From Rothia sp. ZJ932 (GTDB lineage Bacteria; Actinomycetota; Actinomycetes; Actinomycetales; Micrococcaceae): 64,000 nucleotides of DNA. Both the position numbers and the translations under genes were made by a program. The notes beneath the pieces were generated by a model. The model worked only from the letters and a program-made list of their open reading frames with translations. It had not been told where the DNA came from and made no database searches. The DNA is taken from NCBI RefSeq assembly GCF_016924835.1, contig NZ_CP070480.1, positions 2,108,001 to 2,172,000 on the forward strand. Direction: 5' to 3'. Each line of letters starts with the position of its first letter. Position 1 is the first letter of the stretch. This document shows positions 33,989 to 48,248 of the stretch, piece after piece.

Positions 33989-34870
33989 TTACGCATCAAC
34001 GGTTTCTGTTGAGTCATCATTCCACAGCTCGCGGGCAAGTCTTGCGATATGAATGGCTAGGTAGGTCAGCTCATCATCGGTGAGCTCCTGACTCAGGTGC
34101 ATTTCGAGCAGCAACAAAACTTTACGGGCACACGCAAAAGCCTTTGGATAACTGGTACGCATCGCCTCTGTTACGAGCGGCATGGAAGTTTCAGCGGACG
34201 CGCGCGCTTGCGCTTTCTGGTCGGTCCGCACGAAGAGATAACGCAGGTGGGTGACAAAGCGAGCCACACTCATAGCTGTCTGATCAACCTCGTGACCGTA
34301 GCTGGTGCCGATGATATCGAAAATTTGAGCAAACACCTCCGTCATGCGGAAAGTCCTGCTCATATCTTCGTAATCAAACTGCGAGTTCACTAGGTGCAGC
34401 GCTAGAGGTATTGCCTCGTTTTCAGGTAGTTTCACACCGGTGCGTTCGAGCACTAGCTGCAGGGCGCGATACCCGAACTCTACCTCTGTAGGGTAAAGCT
34501 GCGTAACTTCGAGGGTAAGGGGATAGTCAACGGTGACGCCCTCCTGCGCACGTACAAGGGCATAGTTGAGGTGGTCAGCCAAAGGAATGATAAAAGAGTG
34601 GGCTATTTTGATACCGTGTTTTTGGGTGACCTGCTGCTCTAGCTCTGTAGCGAGCGAAAGGATTTCTGAGGGGATCTGCTCTAAAGACCAGGTCAGACGC
34701 TCGTTAGTAGTGGACGCATCCGGAACGAAGGTCTGTTCGACCTTGGTGGGGTCTATCATATCGCCTTTGCGTTTACCGAAGGCGAGCCCCTTACCGATAA
34801 CCACTATTTCCTGGCCTTTAAAGGTAGTAGCTAGAGCGACATTATTATTGTAGATACGACTAATGCGCAA
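33989..34870 (-). CDS. BglG/LicT-family transcription antiterminator (PRD)
   Basis: 293 residues, apparently intact. The N-terminal CAT RNA-binding domain (about 1-55) has RISRIYNNNVALATTFKGQE and VIGKGLAFGKRKGDMID. PRD1 (about 65-170) carries HGIKIAHSF and LADHLNYAL, and PRD2 (about 172-280) has HEVDQTAMSVARFVTHLRYL and LAIHIARLARELW; these contain the His residues phosphorylated by PTS proteins. Such proteins bind a ribonucleic antiterminator in a PTS leader mRNA. Its natural target, the PTS operon just downstream, is broken, and I found no clear antiterminator hairpin beside it, so it may control a distant operon or be about to decay. Confidence 0.88.
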   Translation of the reverse strand: MRISRIYNNNVALATTFKGQEIVVIGKGLAFGKRKGDMIDPTKVEQTFVPDASTTNERLTWSLEQIPSEILSLATELEQQVTQKHGIKIAHSFIIPLADHLNYALVRAQEGVTVDYPLTLEVTQLYPTEVEFGYRALQLVLERTGVKLPENEAIPLALHLVNSQFDYEDMSRTFRMTEVFAQIFDIIGTSYGHEVDQTAMSVARFVTHLRYLFVRTDQKAQARASAETSMPLVTEAMRTSYPKAFACARKVLLLLEMHLSQELTDDELTYLAIHIARLARELWNDDSTETVDA

Positions 34871-35011
34871 TAGCTTTCCCCTCGCAGTTTGTTTTACAAG
34901 TATAATGGATATTTTCGTTCTGAATTATCCAGTTTACCGGGAAACTTACAACCCAACATTAAACGAAAAAGGAGCCCGAGCCACAGCCCAAACTCCTCCA
35001 TCAAACAAAAA

Positions 35012-35127
35012 ACCCGCGGTGACCTACTCTCCCACACCCTAACAAGTGCAGTACCATCAGCGCAAAAAGCCTTAACTACTGGGTTCGGAATGGAACCAGG
35101 TATTTTACTCTCGCCAAAACCACGGAA
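35012..35127 (-). rRNA. rrf: 5S ribosomal RNA
   Basis: About 116 nt. The 5' and 3' ends pair as CCGTGGT (5') with ACCGCGG (3'), giving helix I, and the interior has the invariant TTCCATTCCGAACCCAG segment and GGGAGAGTAGGTCACCGC end. It lies about 140 bp downstream of the 23S gene on the same strand. Ends are estimated to within a few bases. Confidence 0.92.
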
Positions 35128-35264
35128 AACCAAACAACACACACCCCACCAACAAACAAGAGGCGGGGCACACGCCGGGGTTATTACCCAAAAACCATAC
35201 AGTGGACACGTCAACAACAAAAACAATACTCACATACTCATGCCACCACAAAAAGTGATAAACA

Positions 35265-40272
<5,008 letters not shown>

Positions 40273-40930
40273 AAAACAAAAAAGAATGATAACTGTTATA
40301 GCTCAAAAATAAACAAAACCATCCCATACTCCACAAAACGGAAGCACCCGCCGTGCTTAATGACGGAACAAACACCACAAACATAGTGCTCGAGAGATGA
40401 TCATAACTGTCATATTGAAAACCAAAAGTTATCAAAATAATAAATAAATTGGTATCAATCAAAGTTTTTATAAATCAAAGCACACTATTGAGTTCTCAAG
40501 CAACAAACCACCCCAACACTCACCCCACACCAACCGGCGCAAGAAGCTCGCATTGAGCAGTCAATTCTCTTATTTCAGCTACCCACCGCAGCAGGCAACC
40601 ATTCAAGCTTACCAGAAGCATTTCCACACCGCAACACGAAACAACATGTTCCACATCACAACCACGCATGAGCACATCCCAGCAACCACCACAACAGGCA
40701 ACCACACAAAACCAAGCACACACGCACCAGAAACACCCTATAAAACTCTCAAAACCACCGCCCGACTAGGCACTTCATACAGCACCCCGCCACGACGACT
40801 CAAACAACTATACGCACCCAAAACACACCCCCGCAACCAACAAACCATAGACGCAGATTACTTACACACCTGTCATTAGAACAAACACCCAAGCCACAAC
40901 CACTTTAAGGAAAAGAAAACTTTTTCAAAA
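40273..40930 (-). promoter_or_regulatory. rRNA operon leader and promoter region
   Basis: Non-coding, AT-rich leader. It contains the complement of CACTATTGAGTTCTCAAG near 40483-40500, matching the spacer element. On the minus strand TTGAAA (40928-40923), a 15-nt spacer and TAAAGT (40907-40902) give a possible rrn promoter about 630 bp before the 16S 5' end. Additional promoters further upstream are likely. Promoter assignment is tentative. Confidence 0.5.
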
Positions 40931-41279
40931 AAGTTCCAGAACCAGAGTACTGACACTAACCAAAGACAAATTTTAGTGATGCAAAGCATTAGCTTGGCTC
41001 ACATATAAGGCTTTTGAATCCAGCCAGTGACACGAGGTATAGAGAGCCGACCACCCCTAATACATACCGTCTACACTACATCGGTGGATATGTATAAGGT
41101 CTGTCTGTTAGGGAACGGAGTAGTCGCACAAACTTAAGCTTTCTTCTGCACGCCCCAAGACCTTCTAAAGGCGCTACGGCTATCAAGGTCATAGAAGGAG
41201 GAAAGAGATACAGGTAGTAAACGCTAAGGATTCAGAGCGCAGAAGATTGTGGTGCGTCAACGTGTAGAGATCTTAAAAG

Positions 41280-41424
41280 AAGAAAGACTCGCGCCGGGGG
41301 GAACCACAACCACCGACGCGAGCCAGTCTAAGTCGAACCGCTTGAGTAAATATTTTAGAACCACACTCAACATACGATTCGTGTCTCGCACACACCCTTA
41401 CGGGTGCAAATTTAGTTGACAACA
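41280..41424 (-). ncRNA. Candidate small RNA upstream of the rRNA operon
   Basis: On the minus strand TTGCAA (41459-41454), an 18-bp spacer and TATAGT (41435-41430) make a good promoter. About 140 nt downstream there is a G-C-rich hairpin (GCTCGCGTCGG 41323-41313 with CCGGCGCGAGT 41297-41287, two G-U pairs) followed by CTTTCTTCTTTT. No open frame of note lies between. A short independent transcript is predicted. It resembles no RNA family I know; it could also be an attenuated early rrn promoter. Confidence 0.35.
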
Positions 41425-41760
41425 AAACTACTATAACCCGATGTATAGAACGTTTGCAACCCCGGAACACAATATTTTCTAAAACCATCTGACGTATGTG
41501 ATTGGTAAACCCGTGGAACGCAGATGAACTGACACAAAAACGCCTTGCTAGATGTTACCGACCGGTATCTTTACCTGGAGCATAAGCGCCTCTCACCCAG
41601 TAAATACCTAGTAACTAGCTGATTGGCAAAGAAGATCTGTTAAGCCCCAAATACCGTTCCTGCAGGTTTATGAGTAGGCAATTTTAGGTGCCACTACGCA
41701 GCAAAACCCTGATAAGTTTTCTCAAACCTTCAAAATGCTTATAAAACCAGGGAATTTTTG
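41425..41760. other. Non-coding gap
   Basis: About 335 bp between the candidate small-RNA promoter and the isochorismatase-like gene. Apart from the promoter at 41430-41459, I see no gene, repeat or clear terminator in it. Confidence 0.5.
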
Positions 41761-42381
41761 CTACTGCTTGGTAACTAATTCTTGTAAGTTGATCACTTGA
41801 CCCGTGCTTGCACCGATGAGTCTTAGTACGTTGAGGTGCCGCTCAGCAGAGTAATCAGCAATCGCGTCCGCCACTACAAAATACTCGATATCTCGCGCTA
41901 GAGCATCAAAACTAGTGGCGATGATGCCACCTGAAGCAAAAATCCCAACAACCGCCAACTGATTTCTTCCTAGCCGGCGAAGTTCCACATCAAGGTCAGT
42001 TGCGTAGAAAGCGCTGAGAGATCTCTTATAAACGCACGGAACGTCATCCAGAGCCTGCACCAAAGATTCGTTGACCTGCGACGCAGTGGGACCCAACCCC
42101 CACAATTTTCCACCAATGCCCCGCTGCTCAATAGCGGTGGCAGGACGCGGTGCCGAACGTACAACGGGAACGCCGTTCTGCTGCGCCCAGTCCACTACGA
42201 TCTGCACAGACTTTATAAGCTCTTCTTGTAATTGTGCGGTCAAGACCTGTAAGTAGTAGGGAAGAAAATCATGAACGAGTAAGGCAACCCGAGAAGAATC
42301 AAAGCTCCAGCCTAAACCTTCACTCTCCCGGTTAAATTCGGTCAGCGAGTAGGACGCAATATTAGCGCTAAAAGTAGCCAC
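41761..42381 (-). CDS. Isochorismatase-family hydrolase
   Basis: 206 residues, cysteine-hydrolase/isochorismatase fold. ALLVHDFLPYYL near 33 supplies the catalytic-type Asp, and YKRSLSAFYATDLDVELRRLGR near 117-138 supplies the Lys. GIFASGGIIATSFDALARDIEYFVVADAIADYS parallels the EntB/PhzD core, in which a Gly or Cys and a His are usual; here the tract usually read YAHIG is FASGG. It may hydrolyse isochorismate to 2,3-dihydro-2,3-dihydroxybenzoate, or a related vinyl ether, but no other siderophore or phenazine genes are nearby. Downstream of the aldo/keto reductase with a 14-bp gap, so one operon. Confidence 0.75.
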   Translation of the reverse strand: MATFSANIASYSLTEFNRESEGLGWSFDSSRVALLVHDFLPYYLQVLTAQLQEELIKSVQIVVDWAQQNGVPVVRSAPRPATAIEQRGIGGKLWGLGPTASQVNESLVQALDDVPCVYKRSLSAFYATDLDVELRRLGRNQLAVVGIFASGGIIATSFDALARDIEYFVVADAIADYSAERHLNVLRLIGASTGQVINLQELVTKQ

Positions 42382-42395
42382 CGCTATTACCTACC

Positions 42396-43382
42396 CTAGA
42401 AAAGAGCAATTTTATCGGGTGCAGGGAAGATTTGATCGAGGTGCCCCAAATCCTCGGATGAGAGTATCACCGAAGCAGTCGCAGCATTCGCCTGAACCTG
42501 CTCTACACTGGTAGCTCCAGCAATGACCGAAGCTACGGGGTGCTGTGCAGCCAACCACGCAAAAGCGATCTCAACCTCGCTCAGGTTGCGAGTGCGTGCA
42601 AACGAGGAGAACGCCTCTAACTGATCCCAATTAGCGCCTTCAAGAATTTGCGGTTTGAGACGGGTCAAGCGTCCGTCGGCAGGTGCCTGATCTTTGGTGT
42701 ATTTACCGGTCAAAAGACCGTTAGCTAGGGGAAAGTAAGGCAGCATACCCAGCCCAAAGGCGCGAGCTGCGGGCATCACTTCAAGCTCTGCACGGCGATC
42801 AAGCAAGTTGTAATGGTTTTCAACAGCAATATAGCGATGCGTGCCTAGCTCACGGGCGATATACTGCGCATGAGCAATCTGCCACCCAGCATAATTGGAA
42901 TTACCGATATAACGCACCTTGCCCTGCTCAATGAGAGTGTCGAGAGCTACGAGGGTCTCTTCAATAGGCGTCTTCTCATCGGGGGTGTGATGAAAGTACA
43001 AATCGATATGGTCCGTGCCCAATCGGGTCAGGGATGCCTCAACCGCCCGCATGATGTAGCGGCGAGAACCGCGCACCCCGTAGTCAGCGCCGTTAGTGCC
43101 CTTCATGTCCATACCGAACTTTGTCACGAGAACAATGTCATCACGTACTGATGAATCCAAAGTCTTCAAAGCCTGACCAAACATGGTTTCGGAGACACCG
43201 GGCTCGGCACCGTAGATATCAGCAACATCGAAAAGAGTAATGCCAGCATCCACCGCAGCAGCAATCACTGTATTCGTTGCCTCTTGGGTCTCCGTCGCCG
43301 TGCCCGCGCGTCCGAGATTATTGCACCCCAAACCCACCGACGAAACAATAAGACCTGATGTACCCAGCTGACGATATTCCAT
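42396..43382 (-). CDS. Aldo/keto reductase
   Basis: About 328 residues from the ATG at 43382 (MEYRQLGTSGLIVSSVGLGC) with GGAGGG upstream; a start at 43394 is possible. Catalytic tetrad visible: Asp and Tyr in LFDVADIYGAEPGVSE, Lys in IVLVTKFGMD, His in DLYFHHTPDEKTPIEETL. The cofactor end includes IAGATSVEQVQANAATA. Belongs to the YghZ/potassium-channel-beta-like NADP(H) reductases; substrate unknown. Co-transcribed with the isochorismatase-like gene. Confidence 0.88.
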   Translation of the reverse strand: MEYRQLGTSGLIVSSVGLGCNNLGRAGTATETQEATNTVIAAAVDAGITLFDVADIYGAEPGVSETMFGQALKTLDSSVRDDIVLVTKFGMDMKGTNGADYGVRGSRRYIMRAVEASLTRLGTDHIDLYFHHTPDEKTPIEETLVALDTLIEQGKVRYIGNSNYAGWQIAHAQYIARELGTHRYIAVENHYNLLDRRAELEVMPAARAFGLGMLPYFPLANGLLTGKYTKDQAPADGRLTRLKPQILEGANWDQLEAFSSFARTRNLSEVEIAFAWLAAQHPVASVIAGATSVEQVQANAATASVILSSEDLGHLDQIFPAPDKIALF

Positions 43383-43529
43383 AACACCCTCCAACAGCTT
43401 GTTTTTTCTAGGTTCTCACAACTACTAACAGTTTTTCTAGACACCACGAAAAATGACGTCGTAGGCGTTAAGGACGCAAGGCTCCTCTCACCGAAGATCG
43501 GCGAAAGAAGCCCTCAGTCTAGTGAACCT

Positions 43530-43965
43530 TAGTGACCCATGCCAGCAGGTACTGCGCCCTCGGGCTTACCGCGCCAAGCGGTGCTTGGGTCTAGGCGGTA
43601 AGTGTAGGAGCGTCCTACGGCGCGGACCGCGTAGCAGTACCCCGCGTTCTACGAAACGACTAATCGCCCGTGAGACCGACTCACGGGAACGGTGCATTTC
43701 CTCCGCTATCTCTGTAGTGTTCACATGCAGATAGTTCTCAAAGTCGAGCCGCCCTAGTAGCTTTACGAAAATCCTGTAGTCCCCATCAGCCCAATCCGCG
43801 TTAGCTATCGCATCAAATTAGGTAACCATTCCCATGAAAACCCCCTCGATTCCAAGCTTTCGATTCTGAGCGCGGGACGGCTACGAGGTCGTACACTCCG
43901 CCGGTTTCGGTGTCGACGTAAGCCTTGATTTTTCTTTCTTGCATTCGTCCCGCTCCTAAATTCTC
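43530..43965 (-). pseudogene. Plasmid RepL-like replication initiator, degenerate
   Basis: Reading three frames in turn gives a typical small winged-helix replication protein. The N-terminal part is MQERKIKAYVDTETGGVYDL and SKAWNRG; then FDAIANADWADGDYRIFVKL, LGRLDFENYLHVNTTEIAEE and MHRSRESVSRAISRFVERGV (the helix-turn-helix); finally TYRLDPSTAWRGKPEG and AVPAGMGH-stop. The order and the YRxFxxLLGRLDFENY and RLDPxxAWRGK motifs match RepL-type proteins of Gram-positive plasmids. One in-frame TAA and two frame changes inactivate it. Likely a relic of an integrated plasmid. Confidence 0.6.
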
Positions 43966-44278
43966 GTGTGACAGTACAATCACATCACGTGATTCTAGGG
44001 CCACACGGGAATTAGCGAAAGTCCAGTATTTGCAAGGGTTCTGGGCGTACTCTCTTCTTAAGAAAGCAGGCGCGTTTTTGGGTCTGTATCTCACAGCTTT
44101 TCATGGTCATTTCAGCACTCATTTTCACCGGCTTATTTTGTTCGCTCACCTGACTTAAAAACCTAAGCTGCTCACTTCAATAACTCCTCCGTCCCCAACC
44201 CGCGCAGGCGGATTAGCTGGGGCTTGCCGGAGCCAGTCGAGGAGCACAGACCCCCACCTGCCCGCGGAGCAGGCACAG

Positions 44279-44315
44279 AAAAGCCACCTTGCTAGGAGCA
44301 TGCAAGGTGGCTTTT
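44279..44315. terminator. Bidirectional terminator
   Basis: 14-bp perfect arms AAAAGCCACCTTGC (44279-44292) and GCAAGGTGGCTTTT (44302-44315) with a 9-nt loop, about 60 bp past the efflux-pump stop. Strong by appearance. Confidence 0.85.
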
Positions 44316-44375
44316 AGTGGCTGGCTATTCGCCAGTAATGACACGCAGGTTTCTCTCTCGTATTTCGCGTTCGAG

Positions 44376-45923
44376 CTATTCGCGTCCCTCGGGCTTACCC
44401 GAAGGAACAAAGAAAGCAACCACCACAGCAGCTAACGACATAAACGCCGCCACCAGCAGAGCAAAGTGAACACCTGCCGCGTGCGCCTCGGGCGAATCGC
44501 CACCGAAGTTAGCAATACCAATGCCCATGAGGGTCACGAATAGAGCCGTTGCCGCTGCACCAGCAACCTGCTGAATTGCGGTCAATGCCGAGCTACCAAA
44601 GGAGTACAAAGCAGTATCGAGGCTGCCCAAGCCAATAGTCATCATGGGGGTGTTGATAAAAGGCAACGAGATACTCAAGAGGACGTGCGAAGCAACAATG
44701 AACCACAGCGGAGTATTAACACCGAAAGTAGACATCATCCAAATAGCGCCACTGAGCGCGATCGCGCCGGGCAGCACCAAGGCGCGAGCGCCGAACTTAT
44801 CAACCAGACCACCGACGAAGGGGCTCAACACTGCCATAACGATACCGCCAGGAAGCAACAGCAGACCGGTCGTCAGCGCGTCCACGCCCAAAGTATTAGC
44901 CGTGTACAGGGGAATCAAAATAGCAGTACCCAACATGACGCCCATGCCCACCGAGCTCATAATGACAGTGAGAACGAAGGGGCCTGCCTTGAAAACGCGC
45001 AGATCCATGAAGGGGGACGCGCCTTCAAGCTGCTTTTGGCGCAGGATAAACCAGACCAACGAAGCAACAGCAATAGCCACCACGGGCCAAGGGCTCACCG
45101 GCAGCCCTCCGCCGCCGTGACCAGCACCGCCACCGAAGGAACTCAGGCCTAAGACCAGACCACCGAAACCAACGGTTGAAAGAACAACCGACAAGATATC
45201 AAGTTTCTGGGCTTCGCCAGTAGGCGCAGTATTAGGTGCCAGACGCAAACCAATCAGCAGGGCGATAATTCCGATGGGCAGAATCGCCCAAAAGAGAAAA
45301 CGCCAAGATGCAACTGACAAAATCAGACCCGATACGGTGGGCCCCATCGCGGGAGCCGCCGAGATGACCATACCGATAATGCCCATTGCTTTACCGCGCA
45401 TATGAAGAGGAACCAGACGCAACATAGTGGTCATCAACAGGGGCATCATGACACCGGTGCCAGCTGCCTGCAGGACGCGTCCGATCAGCAGAAAAGCGAA
45501 GGTCGGAGCAAGCGCAGCTGCCACAGTGCCCACCGTGAAGAGCAACATTGCGCCCACAAAAACCTGGCGAATGCTAAAACGCGAAAGAATGAAACCCGCA
45601 GCGGGGGTCACCACTGCCATGGTCAGCATGAAAGCAGTGGAAGACCATTGACCCAGGGATGCTGAGACGTTGAGGTCTTCCATGATGGAAGGTAGGGCAA
45701 CACCCAACAGGGTTTCATTGAGAATTAAGACAAAAGCCGCCACCACCATGACGGCAAGAAGCAAGAAATCTGCCTGCGGTAACTTAGCGGCAGGAGATGC
45801 GCCGTGGGAGTGGTCGTGTGGCTCAATCACAGGCAATGAGCCGGTAGGCGAAACCATAGGCGTAGTGCCTGTGGGCAGATTACTATTATTATTTCTCTGA
45901 TTCGAAGAGGGGTTTTTAGTCAT
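44376..45923 (-). CDS. DHA2-family MFS drug efflux transporter
   Basis: About 515 residues from the ATG at 45923; an upstream start at 45965 is possible. A hydrophilic Asn/His-rich head (SSNQRNNNSN, EPHDHSHG) precedes 14 predicted helices. LNETLLGVALPSIMEDLNVS in helix 1 and AAPAMGPTVSGLILSVASWR (antiporter motif C, ending in WR) are typical of the EmrB/QacA DHA2 group, which exports drugs and toxic compounds using the proton gradient. A His/Gly-rich loop (GGGAGHGGGG) lies in the middle. Substrate and regulator are unknown; no TetR or MarR gene is adjacent. Confidence 0.88.
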   Translation of the reverse strand: MTKNPSSNQRNNNSNLPTGTTPMVSPTGSLPVIEPHDHSHGASPAAKLPQADFLLLAVMVVAAFVLILNETLLGVALPSIMEDLNVSASLGQWSSTAFMLTMAVVTPAAGFILSRFSIRQVFVGAMLLFTVGTVAAALAPTFAFLLIGRVLQAAGTGVMMPLLMTTMLRLVPLHMRGKAMGIIGMVISAAPAMGPTVSGLILSVASWRFLFWAILPIGIIALLIGLRLAPNTAPTGEAQKLDILSVVLSTVGFGGLVLGLSSFGGGAGHGGGGLPVSPWPVVAIAVASLVWFILRQKQLEGASPFMDLRVFKAGPFVLTVIMSSVGMGVMLGTAILIPLYTANTLGVDALTTGLLLLPGGIVMAVLSPFVGGLVDKFGARALVLPGAIALSGAIWMMSTFGVNTPLWFIVASHVLLSISLPFINTPMMTIGLGSLDTALYSFGSSALTAIQQVAGAAATALFVTLMGIGIANFGGDSPEAHAAGVHFALLVAAFMSLAAVVVAFFVPSGKPEGRE

Positions 45924-46117
45924 AAGGCACAAGCCTACGCCCCAAAGCCAGTAGCTCGTAAGCATATGGTCGCTAGGCGTTGGTCACAGGTACGCGGGCG
46001 AGCAAAGACTTTCACCGGCAAGTATCTCCGCCACCTTCCACGCACTGATTCAAGCGTCGGGGTTTCGTGGGTGGTGAACAAGCCCGAACGTACGTAACCT
46101 CCACCACCTTTAGCCCC

Positions 46118-46130
46118 TACACTAAGAACA
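46118..46130 (+). promoter_or_regulatory. Leaderless promoter of the M13 peptidase gene
   Basis: A TACACT -10 element lies 6-7 bp before the ATG at 46130, and there is no ribosome site. The transcript should therefore start at or next to the A of the start codon, a common arrangement in Actinobacteria. Confidence 0.5.
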
Positions 46131-48115
46131 TGACTAAGAAATCAGGACTAGACCTCGAATACATCGACCCCAATACTGCCGCCGGTGACGACTTCTTCCG
46201 TCACCTCAACGGTGCATGGATTGACACCTACGAAATCCCCGCCGACCGATCCAAAGACGGTGGGATTTACTTCCTGCGCGATGACGCTGAAAAGAACGTA
46301 CGCACCATCGTAGAAAAAATTGCCGACGAAAACCCCGAATCACACATCGGCGCCCTCTACAACGCCTTCATGGACACCGAAAAGATTGAAGCGGACGGCG
46401 TCACCCCGCTCCAGCGCGAAATCACCCCCGTCTTCGAAGCACAAACCCACGACCAGCTCATCAAAGTACTCGCTGAAGGCGACAAAGCCGGTATTGGCAC
46501 CCTCTTTGGCTGGTACACCTCCATCGACGCGAAAAACCCCGGCCACTACACCGTCTACATGAGCCAGTCAGGTCTGGGACTGCCCGACGAATCCTACTAC
46601 CGCGAAGACAAGTTCGCAGAGGTTCGCGAAGCCTACATAGAACACATTGAACGCATGTTCACCCTCACCGGCGCGTCCGCACCACTGGGTCTCACCCCAA
46701 ATATGGCGGCGCAAATCATCATGGCGCACGAAACCGAAATTGCCTCGCACCACTGGGACAACGTGCGCAACCGCGACGCCGATAAACGCTACAACCCGGT
46801 AGCAGCCGCCGACCTCAACGAAAAATTCCCCGGCTTCGACTTCGAAGCCTACATCGAGGGAATCGGCTCATCCGTTGAAGAATTTGGCACTGTCGTTCTC
46901 TCACAACCCTCCTTCTTCGAAGAAGCCGCAAAAATGTGGACCAGCGTACCGCTGATGACCTGGAAACTCTGGTTTATCTGGCGCATGATCAGCGCCCGTG
47001 CGTCCCTCCTCAACGAAGAAATGGTCGAAGCTAACTTCGACTTCTACGGACGCACCCTCTCAGGCGCCCAAGAAGTACGCGAACGCTGGAAACGTGGTAT
47101 CTCCCTGCTTGAAAGTTACATCGCCGACCAAGTAGGCAAAGAATACGTCGCCGTGCATTTTCCGCCCACTCATAAAGCCAAGATGCTGGAACTCGTTGAC
47201 AACCTCATCGAAGCCTACCGAGAATCAATCACCACCCTCGAGTGGATGACCGACGAGACCCGCGCCCGCGCCCTTGAGAAACTAGACCAGTTCGTCACCA
47301 AAATCGGCTACCCCGACAAATGGCGCGACTACTCAGACCTAGAACTGGCACCCGGTGATCTCTTCGAATCAGTACGCCGCGCCATCTTGCACGAACACAA
47401 CTTCATGCTGGCACGCATCGGCAAACCCGTTGATAAAACCGAGTGGCTCATGAGCCCGCAGACCGTTAACGCCTACTATATGCCGCCCGCCAACGAAATC
47501 GTCTTTCCCGCAGCGATTCTTCAGCCGCCCTACTTCGACCCCGAAGCTGACGACGCCGTCAACTACGGCGGCATCGGCGCGATCATCGGTCACGAAATCG
47601 GGCACGGCTTCGATGACCAGGGCTCAAAATACGACGGCACCGGCGCACTCAATAACTGGTGGACCGAAACCGACCGCGAAGAATTCACCAAACGAACCGC
47701 GTCCCTCGTTGACCAGTACAACGGCTACACCCCCACCGGTCTTGACCCCGAGAAGTTCACCGTCAACGGCGAACTAACCCTAGGCGAAAACATCGGTGAC
47801 CTCGGCGGTCTCTCCATCGCCTTGAAGGCCTACAAAATCGCCCTCGCTCAACAGGGCATTAACTCCCTGGCGGATGCTCCCGTCATCGACGGCTACACCG
47901 GCGTGCAGCGCGTACTCATGTCATGGGGTATCGGTTGGCGAACCAAAGCCCGCCAGCAGTACGAAGAAATGATGATCTCCGTAGACCCGCACTCCCCCAG
48001 TGAGTTCCGCGTTAACGGTATTGTGCGCAACCTAGACGAGTTCTATGAGGCATTCAATGTGACACCGGAACACAAGCTCTACCTTGCCCCCGAGCAGCGT
48101 GTAGCAATCTGGTAA
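46130..48115 (+). CDS. pepO: M13-family metallopeptidase (neprilysin/PepO-like)
   Basis: About 661 residues, full length for bacterial M13 zinc endopeptidases. No signal peptide, so likely cytoplasmic. Zinc site IGHEIGHGFDDQG near residue 487 (HExxH), the second-Glu motif GENIGDLGGLS near 545, and the substrate-binding NAYYMPPANEIVFPA near 445 are all present. An N-terminal helical domain begins DDFFRHLNGAWIDTYEIPAD. It degrades oligopeptides. The start was chosen at the leaderless promoter. A strong terminator follows. Confidence 0.93.
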   Translation: MTKKSGLDLEYIDPNTAAGDDFFRHLNGAWIDTYEIPADRSKDGGIYFLRDDAEKNVRTIVEKIADENPESHIGALYNAFMDTEKIEADGVTPLQREITPVFEAQTHDQLIKVLAEGDKAGIGTLFGWYTSIDAKNPGHYTVYMSQSGLGLPDESYYREDKFAEVREAYIEHIERMFTLTGASAPLGLTPNMAAQIIMAHETEIASHHWDNVRNRDADKRYNPVAAADLNEKFPGFDFEAYIEGIGSSVEEFGTVVLSQPSFFEEAAKMWTSVPLMTWKLWFIWRMISARASLLNEEMVEANFDFYGRTLSGAQEVRERWKRGISLLESYIADQVGKEYVAVHFPPTHKAKMLELVDNLIEAYRESITTLEWMTDETRARALEKLDQFVTKIGYPDKWRDYSDLELAPGDLFESVRRAILHEHNFMLARIGKPVDKTEWLMSPQTVNAYYMPPANEIVFPAAILQPPYFDPEADDAVNYGGIGAIIGHEIGHGFDDQGSKYDGTGALNNWWTETDREEFTKRTASLVDQYNGYTPTGLDPEKFTVNGELTLGENIGDLGGLSIALKAYKIALAQQGINSLADAPVIDGYTGVQRVLMSWGIGWRTKARQQYEEMMISVDPHSPSEFRVNGIVRNLDEFYEAFNVTPEHKLYLAPEQRVAIW

Positions 48116-48146
48116 ACCCATGACGTAAGTACACTTCACCTACACA

Positions 48147-48186
48147 TCAGACCCTTACTTAAGCACAGTAAGGGTCTGATTTTTTG
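48147..48186 (+). terminator. Rho-independent terminator
   Basis: 13-bp perfect arms TCAGACCCTTACT (48147-48159) and AGTAAGGGTCTGA (48167-48179), 7-nt loop, followed by six T residues. Confidence 0.92.
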
Positions 48187-48248
48187 TGCTCACCGGCTGC
48201 ATCTTCACGCCACCTCAGCACTGGGCAAGTTAGCGCTGAGCTAAGTAT

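Noticed and set aside
33866-35011. Search for a ribonucleic antiterminator hairpin near the PRD protein
   Set aside because: No sequence close to the usual GGATTGTTAC...GGCAAAACC type was seen on either side of the gene.
41318-41389. 72-nt stretch on the minus strand whose ends GCGAGAC and GGCTCGC pair 6 of 7, with GGTTCGA inside, like a tRNA
   Set aside because: The T-arm has no stem, no anticodon arm is formed and no CCA-adjacent discriminator makes sense. Treated as chance.
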